Origin: Antennarius striatus
Lineage: Eukaryota > Chordata > Actinopteri > Lophiiformes > Antennariidae
Reading direction: 5' to 3'
Assembly (NCBI RefSeq): GCF_040054535.1
Contig: NC_090779.1
Location: 22,123,001-22,187,000 of the forward strand
Length of the DNA stretch: 64,000 nucleotides
In this document: piece by piece, positions 1 through 13,532 of the stretch
Layout: the number at the start of each line of letters is the position of its first letter
How positions within the stretch are numbered: position 1 is the first letter of the stretch
Made by a program: the position numbers and the translations under genes
Notes under the pieces: generated by a model
Seen by the model: only the letters and a program-made list of their open reading frames with translations
Told to the model about the DNA's origin: nothing
Databases searched by the model: none

Positions 1-2331
1 GTATGTACCAGCTGGAGAGTGGGTTGGCCATGTGACAGAAGAAGATTTAGGAGTAAAACTGTTTTTTCTTCTTGTTTTGCGCAACACCAGATCAAGTTTT
101 TCAGGTCGTAATTTTCAATTACATGTAAACTACTTGATAATTGCTATGAAACTGGGTGAAGGGTGGTTCTGTGCCATAAAGTAGGGTGATAATATTGATA
201 ACCAAGATCCAGGTCAAATGTTTGTATGGAACACTTTGTACCAAAGCGCTTTACAATTAATTTATTAAACGTAATAAACGTAGAATGAAAAAATGCACCA
301 ACACACATCCACATATACAGTACATACAGTATTTACACACACATTTAGAATCATGGTGAACTAACATGTTACCTTTAGGGGCAATAACAAAATGAGGAAA
401 GGAGATGTCTTGTTGGAGGTTCGAGGCCTCTGGATGCTGCTTAGTCGGTAATGATTTTTTTGAAGTCATCAGAAGACGAATGCATCCCTTCGATGCCCTC
501 CCAAGAATTAATCTGTAAATAAAAAGCACTCCATTCCATTGGTGAGTTTGGAATCCTTCCGGATATGTGTTATGTACATTAAGTACTTATGAAACTTATC
601 TGATTTGAAAGCACATCTAAACAGAATCCGAATCATGCTGGAGCCAATCCCAGCTGGTTACAGACGAGAGGCGGGGTACACCCTGGACAAGTTGCCAGTT
701 CATGGCAGGGCCGCACAGAAAAAGTCACATTTGTTCTGTGGGCAATTTGGAGTGACCAATTCACTGAAACTGCTTGTTTTTGAAGGGGACAAAACTGTTT
801 ATCTTGGTTTATATATTTAAATCTGGGGAAGTTAATTTGCTTGAACAGATGAGAGGCTTGTCTCTCAATCTCATTTCCGAAAAAACAACAAAAATTGAAA
901 TTGATCAAAAACGTTAAACATCAGGAAATCACAACAACTGCCTGTTATATAAAATGATTATGATAGATGTATTGCTTTCAATTTTTATGTCTGGAGGTAG
1001 TGAAATAGTTCTCTCCCCTTGACATTGTTGGCTAAATCATTGCAAAAAATAAACTGCTGGCTAAACATTGCATGCAGTTTATTGCTAGTTTAGCATTGCA
1101 ACACGGTTCTAACTGGCTAATGATTGCAAAAAGGAAATTGCTGTTCCACAGTGTCAGCAGCGATGTTGCTATCAATAGGGTAACTCTGATGTACTTCACT
1201 TCTGGAAGCATGTTTAGCTGCTCCTGCGTGTTTCCTTCTAATCTTTTATCATTCCTTTACAACAACCAGAGAAATGAGCTCAATTATTTGCTGCTCATAT
1301 CGTCTGGCCTCACAGGGGGGATTTATGGTGTAATTCAATTTTTTTTAATCTAATCTCTGTTTATCTTCATGTGTTGTCTGTCTAATTTCAAAAGGGGAGA
1401 GCTAGACCAGCCTCGGATGGCAACTTTGCATTGCTTGTTAAACCTTATAGCACTCTGTATATGTTATAAAGACTGTTACTTATGATCTTTTAGGTACATC
1501 ATTCTTTAATTTTTTTATCTTATCATTAATTATGGCAGGCTAAAGCTTGTCTTCTGTGTTTAGCATGGTAAACAAGGTTGGAGACTCTATTTTTACTTGT
1601 AGGTATGAGCTTGCATCCATAAACAGTTTCAACTAAAAAATAATGTGGGTCAGACATCAGATGTCACCTAAAATTGAAAATCTCTTTTCTGTCTCTTTGA
1701 ATATGATCTTTCTGTATCTATGCACTTCCCCATCACTGAGCAGTCTCAGTCTTTGGGGGATCGTCAGCCGCCACCAGGGATTTTCTTTCATCGTACTGCT
1801 GGTCAGATGGTTCAGATGCCATCGGGGTCTAAGAGCTAATGACCTTCTGACAGACTTATCACATATCATTTAATGCATGTTCCTCATTCCATTCACTGAA
1901 CAGGTCTTCTAAAATTTTTTTTTTTTAAAGAAAAAAAAAAAGAAAAAAAGAAACAGCTTCACTTTTATGAGTTGATATGTCTGTCATTTGAATTATAATT
2001 TATTTTGACCAATCAAATTTGAGTCAAGAAAAGCTGAAGCTCCTCCCTCGCCATCCTGACCTCCGTAGAGACAAGATTGTGACCTTCTAACAATAGATTT
2101 GAACCTTTTTTGGACCCTGACAGGGGGAGGAAGTGGTGAATGAGACGCTAAAAGGAATCCAGTTGCAAGAAGAAAGTGAAAAAGACTTCAAGTCAATTAC
2201 AATCAGTCAGGAAATAAACACCAAAGCCTTTTACTGTGAATATTATGCAAACAGCTGAATGTAACAGGTCTTTTTTAGTTAGTTGTACAAGTCCATGAAT
2301 GAATATAATCATATAGGCACATTTGTTCCCC
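1..2331. other. Intergenic, no gene recognised
   Basis: AT-rich DNA with no open frame that resembles a known protein and no conserved exon flanked by splice signals. Short open frames here have no coding character. There is an A-rich low-complexity patch at about 1915-1955. It may contain distal 5' untranslated exons of the transporter gene downstream, but nothing in the sequence supports that. Confidence 0.6.
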
Positions 2332-2466
<135 letters not shown>

Positions 2467-2562
2467 CTTTTGGGGCAGAAAGGCCCTCGGAGAACGTGTG
2501 TCAAAAGGTTATGCAACCAGCCCACTACACTGAGAAAGCACAGACCTCTAGTGTACTGTGGA

Positions 2563-2573
2563 GTGTGTGTGTG

Positions 2574-2618
<45 letters not shown>

Positions 2619-2703
2619 GTGTGTGTGTGTGTGCGTGTGTGTGTGTGTGTGCGCATGTGTGCTTGTGTGCGTGTGTGCGTGTGTGCGTGTGCGTGTGGGT
2701 GGT
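2563..2703. repeat. (TG)n microsatellite with CG interruptions
   Basis: TG dinucleotide run with regular TGCG interruptions. It lies about 100 bases after a (CA)n run, so the two arrays form an inverted pair able to fold on each other. Confidence 0.95.
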
Positions 2704-3512
2704 GCTGAATGGAATTGGATAAAGAGGAAGGGGTCTTCACAGAGGGGCAGTTCAGAGAGGAAAAACTCACGGCAGTCGGTGAAACCTTTTCAGTTTGTCA
2801 GATCTCCGCCTTCCATGAATGTTTTGTAGTGAAACAGGAGAAGACATCGCTTCTTGAAACTTTCAGTATGAAAGGTGGGTGCTGTCAATTATTGATCATG
2901 ATATGATTTTTTTTTGACACATGATAAGTGAGGTTACTGCTCAGAGACATACTGAACATTTTTATTTAAATCCTTATTGGATTGTTTACTGGCTGTTCAT
3001 TGCGGATTAATGTTAATCAAGAATTCCTGTATGGGAAAGAAAAAGAGAAAAAACCCAGTGTATATCTGCATATTTACAAAAAGGTTAAATTTAGCTGTAA
3101 TCAGAAAGCACCCCTGAATGATCAGAGCTGCTTGTATGAAATGCAATTCACAGCTAAGAAATAATTTATATAACATTAGTTTAAGGTAATAATACAAAAT
3201 TAGTGATTCTGTGCTTCCTCGTGAGGATTTAGTAAAGGTAAAGATGATACATTACTCATCCCATAATGACTGGATTGAAAAGAAGTGAAATGAACAATAA
3301 ACTATGAACAATTTGAACAGGGGGAAAATGGAAAAAGAAAATTTCAGTATAAGATACATATTAATTAAAAGAATGAAGATGCTTAGCAGTTGAATTTATG
3401 CATTTGTGTAAAGGGAACATTAATACACATGATTGATTAGAATTAACTTTCATCTGAGTTTAGTGAGAGTTTGATTTGATTGTTGTTTGATTATGGAAAC
3501 ATCAGAACTAGA

Positions 3513-3683
<171 letters not shown>

Positions 3684-3787
3684 TATTGTGGTTGTCCACG
3701 TATTTGTTCCTGCATAAAGTAGAGTGAAATTATGAGTGGACTGTGGACTCCATTAATCTAAATTGGGATGACAGTAGCTGAGGACTG

Positions 3788-3873
3788 TAAACATGTAAAA
3801 CCTAAAGAATGCAGGCCGACATTCTTTAGGTTTTACATGTTTATACACTTGAACATGAAGTGTTCAAGTGTAT
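3788..3873. repeat. Two abutting perfect hairpins
   Basis: First hairpin: arms 3788-3811 and 3820-3843, 24 bp perfect, loop of 8 bases. Second hairpin: arms 3843-3855 and 3861-3873, 13 bp perfect, loop of 5 bases. The right arm of the first ends where the left arm of the second begins. The four arms and two short loops account for the whole interval. There are no flanking direct repeats obvious enough to call a transposable element. Confidence 0.9.
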
Positions 3874-6800
3874 CCCTCATCAGAGGATCCTCTGACCTCC
3901 CCAAATCCCTCAGACTCCACAGAGCATTTCGCAAAATTTTGCTTCACTGTTTTCATTTTAAACTTATTTGTTTCGGCCTCACAAACCACCAATGCAGCTC
4001 CACAGGAGGCAGCCTGTATGAAGAGCACAATAAAGTTAAAAAACAAACTGGTGAACAGAACTGACAATTCTCTTCCTAAAGAGCCAAATCCAGGGTGGGG
4101 CAGCATGACAGATTCAGGTAAATGACTTCCACTTGATGTGGTGGGTGACGTGGTTACCCCATGAAAACCTTTCAGGTATCCTGGTTGAATTACCTAAAAC
4201 TACCAACAAATGTGCCTGAAGTTTTATGATAACAAGCTGACTTTACGTAGCAACAATCAGGGGTCCCAGCACTCCCGTCAGCCCACCTGGGTAGTCTGCA
4301 GACACCTGGGGGGGAGGAGCTGCTGTGGACCTACAGGTCTGAGCAGAGTGACTGGGATCTTCTTTTAAACTAGGGGGATTAGGAGCATTTTTTTAAGTGC
4401 CAAGATAAAAAAAAAGCACAGATACTCCACCTGAGAATCTGGGATATTGTTGGATGTCTTTCCATAGGGGTCCGATGAAAGTCATTGTCCACAGGCAAGA
4501 AGCTGAAACATCCCAGTTGTGTTGCCTCTGACTTTCTAAAGCAGTGAACAACACTAGGTAGGGTGGAACCTGTTTTAAACCCCCTTCTCTAAGATTAGCA
4601 TCGGTTTCCTTCAAGGCCACCTTTGTGTGCCTTCGGTGCACATTAAGAGGACTGACGCATGGTGAGCATGAAAGCTCACTTTCAGTCATACGTTTCATCT
4701 CCCAAGTTAGTGCTCATTTTCCAGTTGCTGCAGTAACTTAATAGTTCTGCGCATCATGATCTTGAATGTGAAATTAGGTCATAGAGAAAAACACAACACT
4801 TTGACCTGAGTGTGCAGGTGGGATGGATGAAGTTGTTTTCGGGCCATGTGGAAGTTTTTACAGGAAGAGTATGGCCAACTCTTCGTCTGCCTCCCGCCAT
4901 CCTTCTCCCAGCTGGCACAGCGTCTGGACAAGGACCCCCAGCTTGAGCACAAAAGGCTGAAACCTTAAGTATCATCATTGTCCTGGACTGCAGCCTCAGC
5001 CAGGACCTCAGTGCTCTGCTGCAGGGCAAATTCTTGCGTCCGGCTACACTGATGTATCAGATAGGCCATGACCTTTCTGCAGGGGATCATTCTCCCCTCT
5101 GCACAAATACGCAACGTCCAGCCAGATGTTCCATATTTATTATCGTTAGCACTGCACATGCAAAGCTGATGCTCGGGGGGTCAGCGGAGCACCTCAGCTG
5201 GATGTCACTGACCAAAGCTGTGGTTTGGCGATTTGGGGGGATGATGATCGCTGTAGACTTGTTCAGGGTATTGGTAAATGTGACATCATTATTGAGCCTG
5301 ATTAAACTTTAATTATTCTGCACGTGTAGGACGACACAGATGGTAGTTGTCGCTTCTGTGTTTCTTGTGTGAGTCGAAATTATTAACTGTGATGATGTCA
5401 TCACAGATAAGGTAGAATTTGTTTGAGGATGCACCATTTTTTGAACAGAGATGAAGAAAGTTTGGAATCTAGATTTTAAAATAGATCCAAGACCACTCAA
5501 GAAATTTGATGCTAAATAGACGGAGCGTCGTTTGAAGGACTGTGGGTGAATAAAGACAAAGCAAAGCACATGATGTCCTGAACGAGTCACTCATCCAACA
5601 GGTCAGTCTGTCAGTCGCCGGCTGCCAGTTCACGGATTGTCAGAGAGGTGACGTTGGCATTGTGTCCTGGGATAAAGCTCCTCTGTGTCTCAATCAGGTC
5701 ATTCTTGGTCTTTGCATATTTAAACTCTGCTCATGCTTTCTCATCATCAATGTAAACCGTTTCAACTTGACTATACGACCATCGGTAATGACATCGTATA
5801 GCCAACAAAGCTCCACATCTTCCACAGAAGAACTGGGATCAAACTGGGATCTGACTGCATGGCCAAAGTGGATTCTTGTTTGCCAGAACTGTGAAGCTCC
5901 TCTGCTTTTGTTGCACTGAGACTTAATACCCATCAAGAACCTTCTTAAAACAAGGGGCTCTATTTTTACCTCAGGCCATAATTTAGGAATTCTGAAGAGT
6001 TTGGCACTTACACTGGGGCCAGGGTCCACCCCTCGTGCACAGCACACAGAGTCAGACTTGTGCTCCACCTCTGCCCTTTGCTAGGAGGAGCACATTCCTG
6101 AAGGTGGCTTCAAACAAGGTCTCCAGCCACATGCGATTCCCACCGTGTGTTGTTTTCAACACAGACAAAAAAAACAAACAGTTATCATCTTTGACTTTTT
6201 GACATACATGTTTTTGAAAGTCCAAGAGGGAAGTAGGTTTGACGTGAATTAATGCAACTAAATTAATCTCATCATGCCCCCTGCAGCCGGAAGGCTTGTT
6301 ACCGTTGAATTCGGACTGCAGCAGCGAGGGGCCAAGTGTTTCAAAGAGAAGAAAAGGGGTAACAGAACATGACAGGAGTGAGCACAGTCCATCAGCTGGT
6401 TGTTTCCTCCACAGAGATCAATTCTTCTCCTTAGGCGGGTCATGGAACAGGAAGCTGTGGCGGGCCTTATCCTACACATAGTGACCCATGTTAACATGAG
6501 CAGACATGCATGATGCAAAGTGGCGGGTGACGCCTTTTTTAACTAGTCTTCAAATACAAAATGCAAGACAATTGTTCAATGTTTTATCAATTTCTATAAT
6601 GTATAAAATAGTTTCATAAAAACATTTTTTTTACCATGCCTTAAAGAGTGTTGCAGGAACTTAATGCAGGAAGCCAGTGATTGAAGCAGATGTCTGCAAA
6701 CCATGGAGCTTCTTTTTGGATTTTAGGGCAAATGCTCCAAATTCAAATCATTCGATATCTTAGAGGCTATAAAACTGAAGATGTTTTTGTTAAAACTAAA

Positions 6801-7381
6801 GATGTTTTTGCTCAACTTTTTCTAAAACTTTAACTGTTGAATTGTTTAAAAAAGGGTAATCAACAATTCGAGATAACTCACAGTAGAATCAAACTGGGAT
6901 TATATTCTGAGATCTTAGCATACAAACTTCAAAAAGCACAAATTAGGTACAAATCAATAAAAATCAGGTGACTGATAAAAAAAAGTACAAATTGATAAGG
7001 AACAGGTGATTGATAAGGAACAGGTGTGTAGTGGATTTTTGAGGTCAGGTGATGAAGACATGAGGAATTCTGGGGACACCTACTGGACAAGAAGAGAATT
7101 AATGTGCTTCAGGTTGAGTGATCTGCTGCAGGGAGGAACAGATGGACTGATTCTGGAGAAGGATTTATCTCCAAATGACGTCATCACTGCTGATAAAGAC
7201 GACACTTGTCTTGATGCGTGAAGTAGAACTTTTCTATGTTTCAATCAATGAAGCTGTCAGTGAAAGACTCAATCAGATGTTCCTGTTCCTGTTCCTGTTC
7301 AGCTTCACGTTGCTCCACAATCCCCCATGTCCTCCTTGTGATTTTGTAATTTTTTTTTTACTACCAGGGTGCAAAGATGAC
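3874..7381. other. Intergenic; possible coding remnant, small repeats
   Basis: No recognisable gene. The span includes a coding-like patch at 4844-5120, listed separately as a finding. There is an 18-base tandem duplication at 6991-7008 and 7009-7026 (unit ATTGATAAGGAACAGGTG) and a triplicated CTGTTC motif near 7280-7301, just ahead of the first coding exon of the transporter gene. The promoter and any 5' untranslated exon of that gene should lie in this region, but no TATA box or CpG-rich segment stands out. Confidence 0.5.
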
Positions 7382-10300
7382 ATGCAGAACTTGTCCAAGA
7401 GAGATCCCTTCAATGGACACAGCAGGCCGCTGGACATTGTGCCCAGTACCGAGGAGAAGATGGTAGACAGGGGGCAGTGGGGCAACAAAGTGGAATTTGT
7501 TCTGTCGGTGGCTGGAGAAATTATCGGTCTAGGGAACGTCTGGCGTTTCCCTTACCTCTGTTATAAGAATGGAGGCGGTGAGTACTCATGTCTGGTTTAT
7601 TGTCTGTGGTTCCAACACCAAATAAATGTCTGGTTGTAGTTTTATTGACTTGTAATAGAAGTTTACCTGCAAAAGGTTGAACTGTCATGCACGCACAAAA
7701 TATTTGAAAAAAAAAAAAACTGCACTCTGGAAGTTTCTTTGTTTGAAATTGATTTCACCTGAAAAGAATAAGAAAAGTTACAGATAAAGTGCAGGATGAT
7801 TCCTGATCAATTTGACTTAAACATTGCAATAATGATTCAATAATAACTTCATTTTGAACTTCATGTTGTTAAATCAAATCACCTCATAACTGTTATATAA
7901 CTAAACTCATAACTGAACTGTTTCTTTACCCCAATGTACAGGTGCCTTCTTCATCCCGTACCTCATCTTCCTGTTTGCTTGTGGCATCCCAGTCTTCTTA
8001 CTGGAAACATCTCTGGGCCAGTTCACCAGTGAGGGTGGCATCACCTCCTGGAGGAAAATCTGCCCATTGTTTGAAGGTAATCCACCTATCTTTCTTCAAA
8101 AAGATTGTCTGACGGATGGTTAATAAAACAAGTCTAGAATGTTGTGAACATATCATGAAGTAATATGAGAAAACATTTTGAAACAATGAGCTTTGTGTGC
8201 AAAACATAACACATGTAGATTTTTGAGGACACACCAGTCAGAGCATCTTTGTTGGACATCAGTCAGGGAAGAAAGAGGAATTTCAGATATGTATGTACAA
8301 TGTATTGATGACTCTGTGTACATCCAGTTTATCTCTGGCTGTGTGTGTCATGCAGTTTAAACATTTTTTACTTCAGTCACTCCATCTTTCTCTATTTGCC
8401 CCAAACAATCATGAACTTAATGTTTTTTCTTCCAGGACTGGGTTATGCCACTCAGGTCATTGTTGCTCTGCTTAACGTCTACTACATCATTGTGTTAGCC
8501 TGGGCCATCTTCTTCTTATCCAACTCCTTCACCTGGGATCTGCCCTGGGCTTCCTGCAACAACACCTGGAATACAGGTGAGACAGGAACACCAGACGGTT
8601 AGACACCTGGTCAGGGTCACCCAGCAGGATCATTCAACATGTTAGAGGTTGTAAAGGTTCTTCTCTAAATGTCTTCAAACCTTGGCATGCTAAAACCAAA
8701 CAAAAAAGTTTAAAAAAAACAAAAAACTAATGTTCTTTGTTTGATCAAGCCATTTATTTATTAGCCTTGGGCCAAATGAAGTACATAAACTAATGCTGAC
8801 TGTACCAGCTCTCAGGAAACATTACAAAATCAACACCTCAAAATAAAATGGCAAACTTGGTAAATATTAGCATTAAAAATAAGATTGATGTTTAAAAAAA
8901 ACCCATTCCTTTAAGCTCTGCCTTTGCCAAAGTTAACAACTTAGCATTTATGCACTGGAATGGCTCTTTACCTTGAGTTAAAACATATTCAGATTAACTT
9001 GTTTGTGACCAAATGACTTAAACTTGATGATGTTTTTGCCTGCTAGTGTGATGCTATATTTATTCCATAATAAACTGTGATGTTAATTCATATTTTGAAT
9101 GTATAGTATTGTTTCAGCTTCCGGATTATGAATTTAGAGACCTTTAGAAATTTTAAGTCTTTTTCCAAAATTTTTCCTTCATTGAAGATTCGTGCGTGGT
9201 TTTCCAGAGGGGAAACAGCTCCATGGATCTCCACATGAACGCCACCTCTCCTGTGATCGAGTTCTGGGAGTAAGAGCCCTGGTTTTTTTTTAATTAAGTG
9301 TTTTTTAAGACCTCAACTTGTCCCATGGTTTTAAACAAGTTCACCAACTACTCAACATTTCTTGTTTCTGTGCATTCCACAGGAGACGAGTACTGAGGAT
9401 ATCGTCAGGAATTCATGAGATGGGCTCTATGAACTGGGACCTGGTCATCTGTCTGGCCATAGCGTGGGTTATGTGCTACTTCTGCATCTGGAAGGGAGTC
9501 AAGTCCACTGGAAAGGTAGAACCTCTCCTCCATCCATGATTCATTCGGGAACATTTGAAGCTTTAGCTCCATCTGATTTTACAGAATTGCCACCAAGTAA
9601 CCCAAACATTTGAACTCAAACACACTCTTGAATTTTGTCTTTGCTACGACACATGTGTGATGAGGAGGTGATGCCGTTTCTCTTCAGGTGGTTTACTTCA
9701 CAGCTACCTTCCCTTATGCTATGCTAGTGATCCTTCTGATCAGAGGGGTCACCCTGCCAGGAGCCTCCAGAGGAATCTACTTCTACCTCTACCCTGACCT
9801 TCAACGCCTGTCCGACCCACAGGTAGGCTGCAACATTTGCTTGCCTTCAGATGTAAGTGTCCTGTAATAATAGCCCTGCTCATTCCCTGACCTTCACCTG
9901 TACTCTAGTTTTTAAGAGGGCGGACTTTGTAGATGATTTCAGATCAAACCTTAAGCTCAAGCAAACAAAAGAAATTCACCTCTGGTGGCAGATACCAGTG
10001 ACAAACAGAAACTAAGCAGAGGAAGTTGCTAAAGGTGTTATTGGTTGTGTAAAAATGTTGGTTTCACACTGTGAAACCTTCAACAGTGACAGTTCAGATC
10101 GGATGGAAAGGACTTTTTTATGTCCTTGTGAGATCTGCTGGGTGACTGTGATATCTGGGGTTTTTAAAAAATTGTGATGTGGCATCAACCAGAACACTGA
10201 GGCAAGTAAAACCTTACTCAGGTGTTAACAGCACCAGTTTGTGAAACTAGATCCAGACTCCAATCATGATCTGTATCTGGTGGAATCACAGCACCCCACA

Positions 10301-13099
10301 GAGAGGTGGAGACACGGCACTGCCTCCTATATGTAGCGGAGATACTGCAGATCAAGAGTTGTTCATATTCATTTAATATCTGAGACAAGTAACGTCATCG
10401 TTGCAGTGGCTTGAGAACTGCGTTCTGATTGGTCACACCTTAGGTTTCCAGTTTCACTATTTTCCATTTAACTTTTTAATCCTGTGTTTGACAATTTTTC
10501 CTGTCATCCGTCCTAAGGTATGGATGGATGCTGGCACTCAGATCTTCTTCTCCTTTGCGATCTGTCTGGGTTGCCTCACAGCGCTGGGAAGCTACAACAA
10601 ATATAACAACAACTGCTACAAGTAAAGGCTGAAAGAATTTTTATACCTTAAAAATGAACCCACTGTTAATCAAGATTATCGATTAATAATTTCCATTTTT
10701 TTCCCCCAGAGATTGCTTCTGCCTGTGTTTCCTGAACAGTGGTACAAGTTTTATTGCAGGTTTTGCCATCTTTTCCATCCTGGGTTTTATGTCCTATGAG
10801 CAGAACTTGCACATCTCAGAAGTGGCTGAATCTGGTTGGTTTTTCTTTTTTTGCATTTCACACTATTCATCAAATTGGTTTTGGTTGAATAATTTTGACT
10901 GAAAACCCAAATCAAAGCTTCACTTCATTTCCTCTCACTGGCCCTTGTGTCTTCAGAGATATTGCTGATGGACTATATGAAATAATTTAATTTGTGTGAC
11001 TCAGGTCCCGGTTTGGCCTTCATAGCCTACCCTCGCGCTGTGTCCATGATGCCTTTCTCCCCTCTGTGGGCATGCTGCTTCTTCATTATGATCGTGTTTC
11101 TAGGACTGGACAGTCAAGTGAGACCAACAGAATATTAATGCATTAGGCGTTATACATGTCAAACACACACCTGACATGTATTGTGTGTGTCCTGATCAGT
11201 TTGTGTGTGTGGAGAGCCTGGTGACGTCCATGGTGGACATGTATCCCTCAGTCTTCCGGCGTAAGAACCGCAGGGAGCTGTTCATCCTGGCGGTGGCTGT
11301 GATGTCCTTCCTCATCGGGCTCATCATGCTGACAGAGGTCAGTGTCCTATGTCACAACATCATTAAAATAAAAACTAAAATTGAAATCCAAAGCGTCAAC
11401 TATAGTAAATTGAATAGTGAATTGAGAGAAATAGCAAACAGGTTTGTTTCTTGTCGTATTTTTATGCTCTTCTATGTTGTTAAATAAAGCAATTGATTTG
11501 AATTTGTAATATAAAACACCATCTGCTGCTCACCTTCTTCAAAGTGGACAAACCAAACCAATTTGGCTTTTTCCTGATTATGCATTTATAAAATTATTGA
11601 TTATTTAATGTACCCGTAAACTTCAGTGACTGAACGGTGACAATGCCACAGAGGAGAATGGTCCCATCCTCTGCACAGATTTCTTCCTTCCTGTTCATCA
11701 CAAACTGGGAAAGTACAGAGAATTTTAGAATATGAAAAGTTCCCCTTCCCCATTATTTTTATATGTTGTCCTCACTTGTCAACCCTACAGAATCATAACC
11801 CACTGCCTGTCTCCCCAGGGGGGCATGTATGTCTTCCAGCTCTTTGACTACTATGCCGCCAGCGGGATGTGCCTGCTTTTTGTGGCTTTCTTTGAGACTG
11901 TTTGCATCGCTTGGGTTTATGGTAAGTGTGTTATTCAGGCTATTTGGTAAAGCCTGAGGTGACTTTTAAAAATGCTCATTTTTTTCTGCTTTCTACAATC
12001 AGCTGATCAATTTAAATTAAAAGTTTTTTTTACTTCAGGCCTGAGACTGATTGATGACAATATCAGTTCAGTCAGTTGGTAGATTTATTAACCAAATACT
12101 GTTAATGTAGTTTAATGAGTTGAAATGACAAATACAGTACCGAAGTCTGCCATGACATTTACTGTCTGAGGATGTGTGCCTTGACTTCTCTGTTTACAGG
12201 AGCCGACCGTTTCTATGACAACATAGAGGACATGATTGGCTATCGCCCTGGCCCTATCATCAAGTACTGCTGGCTCTTCCTCACCCCTGCAATTTGCGTT
12301 GTGGGTTTTTAACTTTACTTGACTATCCCCTTAGAAGAGCGCCCTCTGCTGGTCGTGATTGAAAATGCATTTCAAATTACAAACAATTTAATTTTGATAT
12401 TGCCATCTTTGTCTATTTTAAAAAAAAAGAACATTCATGTTAAATTGTTTTGCTAATTTCATTAATTATTTGATAGTATTGTAGGTATTTGGTTTGAAAC
12501 GTATCATCAGAACTTTAAAGTGTTTCTGTCTCTATTCTTACCTTATTCACAGGGAACCTTTGCTTTCGCCTTAATAAAATACTCACCGCTGAAGTACAAC
12601 AATGAGTATTTATACCCATGGTGGGGTAATGCCATAGGCTGGATCCTGGCTCTGTCCTCCATGCTGTGTATCCCTGTATGGATGGCAGTGAAGCTGTACT
12701 TCACCCCAGGGACACTGAGACAGGTAGGTTTTACCTAAAACAAATATGAACAATGGTAGCTTTGTGGTTCGAGCATAGTTAACATAACTGTTCAGCCAAT
12801 AAATTTCAATAGAAACTAAACAGCAGCTGAGGAGCTCATGAGTGGCTTCTGGTGTCAGATTTGACCCTCTGAATCTGAATGTACATGTAGCATCCAACAA
12901 GACTTCCTCTGCTTTGTCAATGTCTTGTTTCCAGCGCCTCGTTCTCTTGACCACTCCTTCAATCGAGCTACCAAAGACGAAGCAGGAACAAGAGAGGATG
13001 CAGGTCATTTTCGCAGCAGAAGGTGACATCCTCCATCAGAGGTCTCCTCCCACGAAGGATGGCTACTTCCCTGTGGATGAAAAGGAATCTAACTGCTAG
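7382..13099 (+). CDS. slc6a13-like: Sodium/chloride-dependent GABA transporter, GAT2-like (SLC6 family)
   Basis: Fourteen coding exons: 7382-7577, 7942-8076, 8436-8576, 9188-9269, 9383-9515, 9688-9822, 10518-10621, 10710-10834, 11005-11117, 11200-11337, 11819-11921, 12200-12300, 12553-12723, 12935-13099. They join into one 613-residue frame ending in TAG; human GAT2 is about 600 residues. SLC6 proteins are 12-helix plasma-membrane symporters driven by Na+ and Cl-. The first helix carries the motif [16 protein letters not shown]. The second extracellular loop has the cysteine pair (SC...DSC) and Asn-X-Ser/Thr sites at NNTW, GNSS and MNATS. A Glu in AGEIIGLGN, where taurine and GAT1 carriers differ, points to the GAT2/GAT3/betaine group. 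The C-terminus KESNC resembles the GAT2 tail. The start was chosen because GACATGC has a purine at -3 and leaves a plausible 36-residue N-terminal tail; an additional upstream coding exon cannot be excluded. The exon 8 donor (GTTGGT) and exon 12 donor (GTGGGT) are weak but keep frame and alignment. Family assignment is firm; the choice between slc6a13, slc6a12 and slc6a11 orthology is not. Confidence 0.93.
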
Positions 13100-13532
13100 A
13101 GACTGGACGGTTGGGCTCCTAACTCGCTTGGCAATACTTGGCCAAACAGAACAGTGGCAGACTCTGAGTCACCTGACCTGTAACTGCTGATCTGCTGCTG
13201 GAGCTTTCCTCCTTCGTACAAAGCCTGCAACACACAGCATGATGACAATCTTACTGAGAGAGTTTCTTTTTGGTCACAATCTCATTGGTTAGTGGCAGAG
13301 TCACATGTGCATTTGAAAGAAATAATATAACATAACCATTGTTGTAAAGCAGTGGCCAAGAATTAAGATTTGATCATGTCTGCTTTCTAAGGAAGCTTTA
13401 TGTTCCTGTTATGGAAATCGCTAATGTTTGATCAGTCCAACATGACATTGTATTGGATTCTAGCGTCTCCTGTGACTGGAGGAAAGGACGCTTCACATGA
13501 GTGCACATATCATAAAGGTTCATTTGAATAAA
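13100..13532 (+). other. slc6a13-like: Probable 3' UTR of the GABA-transporter gene
   Basis: Non-coding sequence following the TAG stop. The first good polyadenylation hexamer AATAAA is at 13527-13532. A downstream ATTAAA-type signal near 14084 could give a longer 3' UTR. Confidence 0.5.
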
